Below, one piece after another: positions 8,645 to 15,000 of a stretch of DNA of 15,000 bases. Source of the DNA: Actinidia chinensis. Lineage: Eukaryota; Streptophyta; Magnoliopsida; Ericales; Actinidiaceae. The stretch lies in the NCBI GenBank assembly GCA_009663005.1, contig VIGQ01001501.1:137501-152500 (forward strand). The letters are read 5' to 3'. Each line of letters starts with the position of its first letter. The first letter of the stretch is position 1. The position numbers and the translations under genes are program-made. The notes under the pieces are model-generated. The model was not told where the DNA came from, searched no databases, and saw only the letters and a program-made list of their open reading frames with translations.

Positions 8645-8757
8645 GATAATACGAGGAATATGACATGTCCATTAATACACTTTTTATGGAATTCCGCAAA
8701 CAAACATTCTTGAAAATTGTGAGATCATTGGAAGCAATAAAAAGGGAATTCAGATCA

Positions 8758-9072
8758 CTATCGTGCTTCTATTGTTGTAGTCATGGTTAAGTTATTTTTA
8801 GAACAAATCTTTGGCTCGCCCTCAATTGAAGTCGTTGTACCGGGCAAGTTCTTTCAGTGAAAAAATGCGGTTGTTTCGGAGCAGGCCAAACCATAGTTTC
8901 ATTAATAGCATAGAAATAACATCTGACATGGTCGGTCTATCAGTGCACCTTTCTGCACGCAAAACGACCCACATGAATGATCCTTTGCAATTCGTCATTG
9001 GCACATAAAATCGCCCGAGTGTTGGATCCTTCTTCACCTAAATGTGATCCCTTATTTCCATAGCTCCCATGC
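8758..9072 (-). CDS. Copy B exon 7: kinase C-lobe end and tail
   Basis: AWELW follows the GTCCAG acceptor. Then come [18 protein letters not shown] (subdomain XI with its conserved arginine), LPA/PTQP-like sequence and EPKICSK. The end NLTMTTIEAR-stop is in one frame. This tail defines the stop for both copies. Confidence 0.86.
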
Positions 9073-12000
9073 CTGGACCATACAAGTTTATTTCATTACA
9101 CGCCATCAAGGACAATACCACTTCATTGTATGCATTCAAATAGTTGGTCCAAAAAAATTATAGTAAGGTTAGTTTGGATTTCGGAATTGGGGAGGGAAAA
9201 AGGAAATGCAAAACAAAAAAAAGATAGATAGCTGATCCAATGGTCCCGAACGGTTAGATCGTTTACCTTTTTTCCATCTCATTTCTTTCAGTTGCCAAAT
9301 CCGGGATCCAAAACACCAAACTAAAGGGGATTGGAGAGAAGAAAACTTAACATATCCAATCATGGTTGAGTTGCGATTTTCAAAACTGTGGAAGCTTAGG
9401 AATTCCTTCTACCACTCACAACTTCCCCCCCCAGGATTAGGACACCAAAACTGAAGACACCGACTTTCACTGAGGAAAGCCCTTCCATGGCATACTCAGG
9501 GAGACATGTAACCACTTGTATAAAGATGGAAGAAACAACCATTAGCGTAACAAAATAATAAAGCTGTATAAAATGATCAAAGACTTCAATCCAGCAAGTA
9601 TTATAGAAAGAGTTTTCACTTCTATGTTCCAACAACCATGTTAGTAAATGCTTCCGTCTTCATTTTGCTTGAACTTCTTGCCCCCCCCCATGCCAAAATC
9701 TGCTATCTTGGGGTTCATGTTCGTCTTCTAACGAACATTACTCGCTTTCAAATCTCTATGTATTACTCTCATTCCGGCACCTATTTTTGAAGGTAAAGCA
9801 AATCCTGACAACACCTTTCATTATATTCAAACGAATCTTCGTCTAGTAGACTCCATTTTTAGTGGATCTGTCACGAAGAGAAAGAAGAAAGAGACAGAAT
9901 TTCAAACGAATTGTTAACTTACCGTAGGGCATAAGTAGTCGCTTAAGAAAAATTAAGATTATGTAAAGGAACAATAAAGACAGGTTGGGAGCGTTGCAAA
10001 CAAAAGCGAAGAAATCCAAGCTCTGTTTGGCATATATCATAAACTACATCGTTTCTTCTCAATGAATGCAGCATCCCAGTAGTGAACAAGGTTCGTGTGA
10101 TGGAGTTTGCACTAAGTATAAGTTCATTCTTGAACTCCACAAGCCCTGCCCTGATGTCGTGAAAGTCTCTTAACTGCTATTTCTCGCCCCTCTGTAATGT
10201 CCCTGTTTAGAATTATTTATCACTCGGTTACTTTTAATATTGGACAGATTTTAATCAGCTTCTATTAATGGACGTGTGATTACCTTGTAAACAGTCCAAA
10301 ACCACCCTCTCCGAGCTTATTTTCCTTTGAGAAAAATAGGTTTTGTAGCCTCCGAAAATTGATGCCAAAGCTTGTAGCTTCAGTCATGATGACCTTCTGT
10401 TCCATCAGTTTCTATGTCGTTTGTATGTTAAAGTTATCTGAAGTTATCAACTCTTGTAAGACTCTTTTGCCTTCTTCTCCTCGCCTGCATACAATATTTT
10501 CGCCTTAAGATCTCCAAAATCATACATTCAACACGCCCCTTATTGCGTGAATGGACTACATTTTGTACATATTAATATTCATAAAACCAAAGTAGAAAAA
10601 ATATCCAAAATAAAACTTCTAAAAAACACAGATTTCTTAAGTTATTTTAACCAAAATTAAAAAAGCACTGTAAGTACAAAACTACAACAAACATTTTGAC
10701 ACAACTTTCCCAAGACAAAAAAAAACAAAGCAAACACCCCCCCATCTTACAACGAACTGTATATTGTCATATGCATCTACCAGAGAACATTTACCTTCCA
10801 GTCTCCGTTTTCTCATTCTTAGATAGCAAAAGGTTCCCACAATGAGCACAAGTACAGATATAGCCGCGTGGCAATGGGACTATCCATATCCCACGTCTTT
10901 CCTGCACAAATCCATTTATACATGCAGTATCATTAAGTAGCATGTCCATTTATGATACGCAATCCATGTCTAGAATCTAGTCCGCCTTCATTACCCCACC
11001 TGTTGTATGCATTCGAATAATAATAAAACACCGTTTATACGACATTTTATAATTAAATCCAGTGTACCTGTTGTTAGCTTTTGTTGAATCGTTGGGATGG
11101 CTTGCAACAGGTATTGTATAGTCTTAGGTCTTTGGAGCATAAAGTGGCGTCCAATGCCAGCTGTCACAAAGCGTGTGGCAAACCATTAGGAAGCTTAAGG
11201 ATAGGTTTTGAATTAGTTCCATTTTCGACCCAACCAACAAGGAAGACCTAATGGTTACATGATGTTTAAGGAAATTTTTTTATCTCGATTTCAGGAAATA
11301 GAGGCAAAAATGGATTTTAAGCTATGATGCAATCCCATTTAAAAGGGGATGGTTTTCCAATCATGTATAGTGTCAATAGGTTTACGAAACATTTTATGGC
11401 CTCTACAAAAATCCGAGGCTAAGGGATTCCAATAGAAATGAACCCCTCTGCTGGATGAAAAAATTCGTGAAGTAGTAGATTGAGTGACATTGTTAAAGCA
11501 AGAGAGTAGGTGTGTTTTAAGAAGGAAATGGAAAAGGAAAAAAAAATTATAGATGCAAATAACATTATTTGAAGTTTTTGAACCTTTGATCTGTGAACTA
11601 GAAGTGCAGTTTATAGATATTACACCCCATCAATTTGGCAATAAAAATGACTCGAGAAAGTTAGAATGCAATGACAAGAAAACTACACTTGCCTTTTGGA
11701 TTACTTTGGGTCCCGACCGAAGCAGCAAATACAAGGGGCGATGTTAACGTCATCTTACTTATACTCCGAAAACTCCCGGTCCAAGTATACAACCTGTTCC
11801 GTTGTGTAGACATTAAAAGCAACACACTTGCACTGTTCCAACACTTTCCATACAATCATAAACTAGGCTCGAATTTTATCATCATCCTGTAGTAGTGATG
11901 TCAGGTAGAAGTAAACCTCTTTCTGCGTAAAGTTACGTTCCTTCTCCAGGCAAAGCGGCAACTCTGAAGTCACGCCCACCCATTTTCATCTGACTCGTTA

Positions 12001-12839
12001 CCCATAACAAAACTTTAAAAGGTCCAAAGCGTTAGTCGGATAGTCCTTCTGCATTTGCCCATTCGAATCCAAAACGCAACATCCATAAGCTTCACTATGC
12101 GAGTAAAAGTGAAGTCTTCTCGTCATTAGTGATGTGTTAACTTGGTTAAAATTACATTCCCATATTCGTGCAGGAATATATTTAAAAGTTTGAGCTTTCA
12201 GAGTCCCACTGGTCCAGGAACGTCTCCTCGCGATGATGCAACTCTCCGAGTCTTGGTTGGGTTCCCAGCTCAAGTGAAGGACCCAGAAGACGGGACATGC
12301 ACTGAGACAGGAAGAGTGAGATGAGACCAACTCTTCCCTGCTTGCAGAATTAAAACCAAGGTTAATTACCGGGGCAAAAGCGTGTCGGTTGGATTGATCA
12401 AAGCTCTGCCACAATGTCCTCTTCTCCACCCAACGTCAGGACAAAGTTACCGGTATCTTCTAGTGTGGCAGAGAGTGGACATTATTCCAGTCACTTGATC
12501 AGAAATGTCAGAATTGTATTTCCTCCCACGGATGTTTTAATATTCCGGTTGTACTATCTACGGTGGAGAAAACTCGAATTGTCTGGAAATAGGTGAGTTC
12601 GATTGGCAACCCAAACTTTACTTTGTGGACCTCATTGGTGTACCATATTCCTATATAACTGTAGCTGGTTCTTCAATAGTGAAGAATCCTAGGTGAACTT
12701 CCGCCTTCGGACACTTGAGAGAAGCATCGGATTTGAGTTCTTCGCGGGTTTCGGGTTTTAATGGTGCTGATTCCATCTACGAAAGCTGAATCAAGCCCCG
12801 CTACAGAGGTGCAAAGAGGAGCAAGAAAATGGCTTTCAT
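8758..12839 (-). CDS. G-type lectin S-receptor-like Ser/Thr kinase, copy B (frame-disrupted)
   Basis: This is the second tandem copy, with the same receptor architecture as copy A. Proposed exons on the minus strand are 12839-11693, 10901-10795, 10484-10284, 10202-10002, 9867-9623, 9514-9352 and 9072-8758, about 2.38 kb of coding sequence. Key kinase motifs are better kept than in copy [41 protein letters not shown] and [12 protein letters not shown]. The start ATG (12839-12837) opens [12 protein letters not shown], a good signal peptide. The end is NLTMTTIEAR-stop. Frames are broken by one-base indels and by C runs (C8 at 9425-9432 and C9 at 9681-9689) where copy A has two Cs. Likely a functional gene seen through low-quality sequence, but a pseudogene is possible. 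Confidence 0.87.
9352..9514 (-). CDS. Copy B exon 6: activation-loop end
   Basis: The fragments read [27 protein letters not shown] and [10 protein letters not shown], with a C8 run at 9425-9432 that inserts two codons (GG) relative to copy A. The P+1 loop and subdomain IX (D-V-F-S-F-G type) are clear. The donor GTTAAG is probably a misread GTAAG. Confidence 0.84.
9623..9867 (-). CDS. Copy B exon 5: kinase catalytic loop and DFG
   Basis: It opens with DPTKSGVY-like sequence after the CGTGACAG acceptor. [14 protein letters not shown] then gives an intact catalytic loop, and IADFGMG gives the DFG motif. A run of nine Cs on the plus strand (9681-9689) disrupts the frame just past DFG. The exon 5 donor is damaged (GAAGTG where copy A has GTAAGTG). 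Confidence 0.83.
10002..10202 (-). CDS. Copy B exon 4: kinase subdomains II-IV
   Basis: EIAVKRLS gives the catalytic lysine intact. [23 protein letters not shown] and EEK follow with shifts, then YDICQ/MPN-type sequence and LDFFAF before the donor. The acceptor is TAAACAG. The length is 201 nt. Confidence 0.85.
10284..10484 (-). CDS. Copy B exon 3: juxtamembrane segment and glycine loop
   Basis: The acceptor is TATGCAG. The exon ends with [10 protein letters not shown] and the VYKG equivalent at a GTAATC donor. The G-x-G-x-x-G loop is complete here, unlike copy A. Its 201 nt length is a whole number of codons. Confidence 0.85.
10795..10901 (-). CDS. Copy B exon 2: transmembrane helix
   Basis: The minus strand reads [22 protein letters not shown] in one frame over the second half, a hydrophobic helix followed by a strongly basic stop-transfer segment. 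The first half corresponds to WIWIVIA of copy A with indels. The donor is AAG then GTAAATG at 10794. Confidence 0.87.
10902..11692 (-). other. Copy B intron 1 (791 bp, GC-AG)
   Basis: The donor is AAAAG then GCAAGTG, a textbook GC-type donor. The acceptor is TTTGTGCAG. The intron has the same two well-kept stretches as copy A (about 11175-11250 and 11314-11367). Confidence 0.7.
11693..12839 (-). CDS. Copy B exon 1: signal peptide, bulb lectin, SLG and PAN-like region
   Basis: The signal peptide [12 protein letters not shown] is followed, after shifts, by [26 protein letters not shown] and a damaged bulb-lectin segment. The single open frame 12429-11998 gives [48 protein letters not shown] and FCYG, which is the S-locus-glycoprotein domain. 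Past it, [15 protein letters not shown] and a G-T-G-C-like stretch (about 11790-11840) look like the PAN domain. TGSFRSIS and a GC donor end the exon. Confidence 0.85.
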
Positions 12840-13163
12840 GGAGGTATTTTTCTGGGTAGCACAAGGAAAGCTATTTGCTAGTATTTGTATGATGTGTTTG
12901 GAATTAGTCTGGGTTCTGTTTGACATTCTTCTATATATTTTGTGGTTTAGGCAAGGGGAAGAAAAAAATCAATGATGAGAATGGTTTCGACAAGAAGAAA
13001 ATGTGTTACGTATTGATTAGTTGCCTTTGGAATGGTCTAGGCTTGGTTAAAATTGTGGGTCCAAGACAAGTTAGGCTGGATTTGATAAAATATTAAGGGA
13101 GGGATGGTAGGAGAAAGAAAAAGCAAAAAAAAATTTGGCGATACTTTAGTCCGTTTTCTTTTG
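12840..13163 (-). promoter_or_regulatory. Copy B proximal upstream region / 5' UTR
   Basis: This aligns with 6010-6330. It carries a short insertion relative to copy A after about 12880 and keeps the GTTTAGGCAAGGG block near 12946. TATATATT-like sequence at 12932-12939 could serve as a TATA element but has no match in copy A. Confidence 0.4.
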
Positions 13164-13686
13164 GGCTTAATTTTACAAAACATTAAATTATTTTTTTTTA
13201 TCATTTAACCCCCTTTAATGAAAAAGACGCATCATATTGACCTTCTTAACTATTAATTGTATCGTTATGCCATTCTATTACTAATCTGTTTAAAATAGTG
13301 ATTAAAAATCGATCGCGTGTTGTCAATGTGCTTAAAGTAATACCCTATGTATAAATATTCTTATTTTCTTAAAAAAAACTATAGTCAACGTTTTATTTAA
13401 AGGCTTATTAATAAGGATTAAGTTATTTTTATAATGGTGAATACGTCTGTATTGAAGAATTAACTCTTTTTTATAAAAAAATAATGGTTTATTTTAGACA
13501 TAAGGGCAATTTTAAGCACATGAACAACACTTGATTGATTTTCATCACATTTCAACAGATTAGTATAAAAGGGGGTTGTAATGATACAATTAAATAGTTA
13601 AAATGGTTAATATAATTCACAATTTAGATAAATGGATGAAAGTGATAAAAATGTGATAGTTTAGAAAGGGTGTGTGAAATTAAGTT
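13164..13686. mobile_element. Mutator-like MITE in copy B upstream region
   Basis: This is the same element at the same place as in copy A. The left end reads GGCTTAATTTTACAAAACA. The right end, reversed and complemented, reads AACTTAATTTCACACACC. The inverted repeats share the TTAACTATTTAAT and TACTAAT-type blocks. The target duplication is not clear here because the flanks carry indels. Presence at the same site in both units dates the insertion before the tandem duplication. Confidence 0.7.
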
Positions 13687-13753
13687 TATTTTTTCTTACT
13701 AAATTTTAATCAAAACAACGAAAATCGTACTCATTTGGATTGCAATATGAACA

Positions 13754-14730
13754 AATTTGGACAAATTCTCTATGGGATGAAGATTGTCAAAGCGTTGTTG
13801 CCCATGGATTTGCAAATGTGTTCAGTTCCTTCGAATTGAAAGTATGACTGACTTGGCTATATGAAAATTTATATAGAAGGTTGGGTTTTACTTCTATTAT
13901 TCTTTTTATGTTATGTTTTTTGGTATAATTATTTTGAGTTTTGTAATTTTTAATTTTTTTCAACTTTAGTGGATTTTTTAACTTTTTATAGTTGTTTGTT
14001 TTTCTTGACGATAGAAATTGAAAATATTAAAAAATTCATTCAAATATAAAGAAATTCATATAAACAAAAAAAAAAACTGCTAATGATCAGTTTTAAAAAA
14101 ATTTTTTTTTGGTTTTTATTGAATTTTTTTTCAACTTAGATAAAATTATTTACATTTTTTGCACCTTCATTAAGAAAGGAATCTGCAAAATATAAATTTT
14201 AATGATACATTAAAATTTTTTACTGAGATAAAAAAAAAATCGAAAAACCAATATAGCTATAAAACAATCAAAATAAAGTTAGACCAAACTAAAAAAGGTA
14301 AAATTACATTATGTATTTGAATGCACTTTCCACACTTTCTTCAAAATGGGGTGTTGCGATATATTTAGATTATCGATTCTTGAAAATATTTTTTTAGTGT
14401 TTGTTAAAAAAATTTACAAAATCTAAACCACATTTTCACACTTAACCCTAAAGACAAAAAAAAAACTCGAAAAAATAAAAATAGCTAAAACACTCGAAAT
14501 AAAGCTACAACAGACCAAACACATTATGGATTCTTGAAAAAACATTTAGAGATAAATTTTAGAGTACGGGATTCTGAAAAAACATTTTTTTAGGTTGCCA
14601 AAAATTTTAAAAATCTAAAAATACATTTCACACTCTCACTAAAGATTTAAAAAAAAATTCTTTTAGGTCATTTAGGAAGCTGAAAAGGAGATTTTGGAAA
14701 CTGATTTTTAAAGCTAGGTTGGTGGGGGTG
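13754..14730. repeat. 1-kb upstream repeat, unit B1
   Basis: This is about 977 bp, matching 7118-8110 along its length, including GGGATGAAGATTGTCA, CCCATGGATTTGCAA and the paired internal sub-repeats. Confidence 0.85.
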
Positions 14731-15000
14731 AATTTGACAGATTCTGATGGTGAAGAATTGTCAAGAGTGTTGCCATGGATTGCAATGTTGTTCTTTTGAA
14801 TTGGAAAAAGTATGAATGATTGGAAATTATGAAATATAAGTGGGTTGGGTTTGACTTCTATGATTCTTTTGTGTTTGTCTTTAGGTTATAACTTTATTTT
14901 GAGTTTTTTTTGTGTTTTGGATTTTAGTTTTTTTTTAATTTTAGTAAGGTTTTTAAACGGTTTGATCAAAATTTATATATTTTTTTCTCTTGACGTCATA
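14731..15000. repeat. 1-kb repeat, second unit B2 (continues past the window)
   Basis: It begins AATTTGACAGATTCTG, as unit A2 does, but still matches unit A1 (TTTGATCAAAATTTATAT, near 7347-7365) at the right edge. It therefore runs further than the truncated A2. Confidence 0.8.

Larger units (their letters stand above)
8585..15000. repeat. Tandem duplication, unit B (runs off the window)
   Basis: This is the second unit, in the same orientation as 1879-8335, with the same order of 3' flank, seven exons, upstream region, MITE and 1-kb repeat. The right end lies outside the window, because the second 1-kb repeat is still matching at base 15000. Confidence 0.93.

Overview
The window looks like nuclear DNA from a flowering plant, probably a eudicot (inferred). 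It has AT-rich intergenic DNA, short GT-AG introns and a receptor-kinase family confined to plants. The main content is a head-to-tail tandem duplication of one gene and its upstream region. Both copies read on the minus strand: copy A at about 2052-6009 and copy B at about 8758-12839. Each encodes a G-type lectin S-receptor-like serine/threonine protein kinase. The fragments most resemble the CES101 / At1g67520 subgroup, recognised by memory of family motifs and not by a search.

Both copies share a seven-exon plan. Exon 1 holds the signal peptide, bulb lectin, S-locus-glycoprotein and PAN-like regions. Exon 2 holds the membrane helix. Exons 3-7 hold the juxtamembrane segment, the kinase and the C-terminal tail. 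Summed exon lengths of about 2.35-2.38 kb (roughly 780-790 codons) fit the family. Neither copy has an open frame from end to end. Single-base insertions and losses break it every few dozen codons, at similar density in exons, introns and flanks, so uncorrected long-read sequencing error is the simplest explanation. True pseudogenes cannot be excluded.

Layout: 1-1790 holds no gene I can support. About 1795-1885 is a remnant of a third 3' end of the same gene family. Copy A runs 2052-6009. Its upstream region holds a proximal segment (6010-6330), a Mutator-like MITE with long terminal inverted repeats (6331-6848), a segment missing from copy B (about 6858-7055), and a 1-kb AT-rich repeat (7118-8110) with a truncated second copy (8111-8335). 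A unique spacer with a GA microsatellite (8336-8585) leads into copy B and its 3' flank. Copy B repeats the same upstream order: proximal segment, MITE (about 13164-13686), 1-kb repeat (13754-14730), and a second repeat copy that runs off the right edge.

The encoded proteins would be plasma-membrane receptors with an extracellular lectin/SLG/PAN region and a cytoplasmic kinase. The sequence gives no ligand. I found no rRNA, tRNA, CRISPR array or autonomous transposon.
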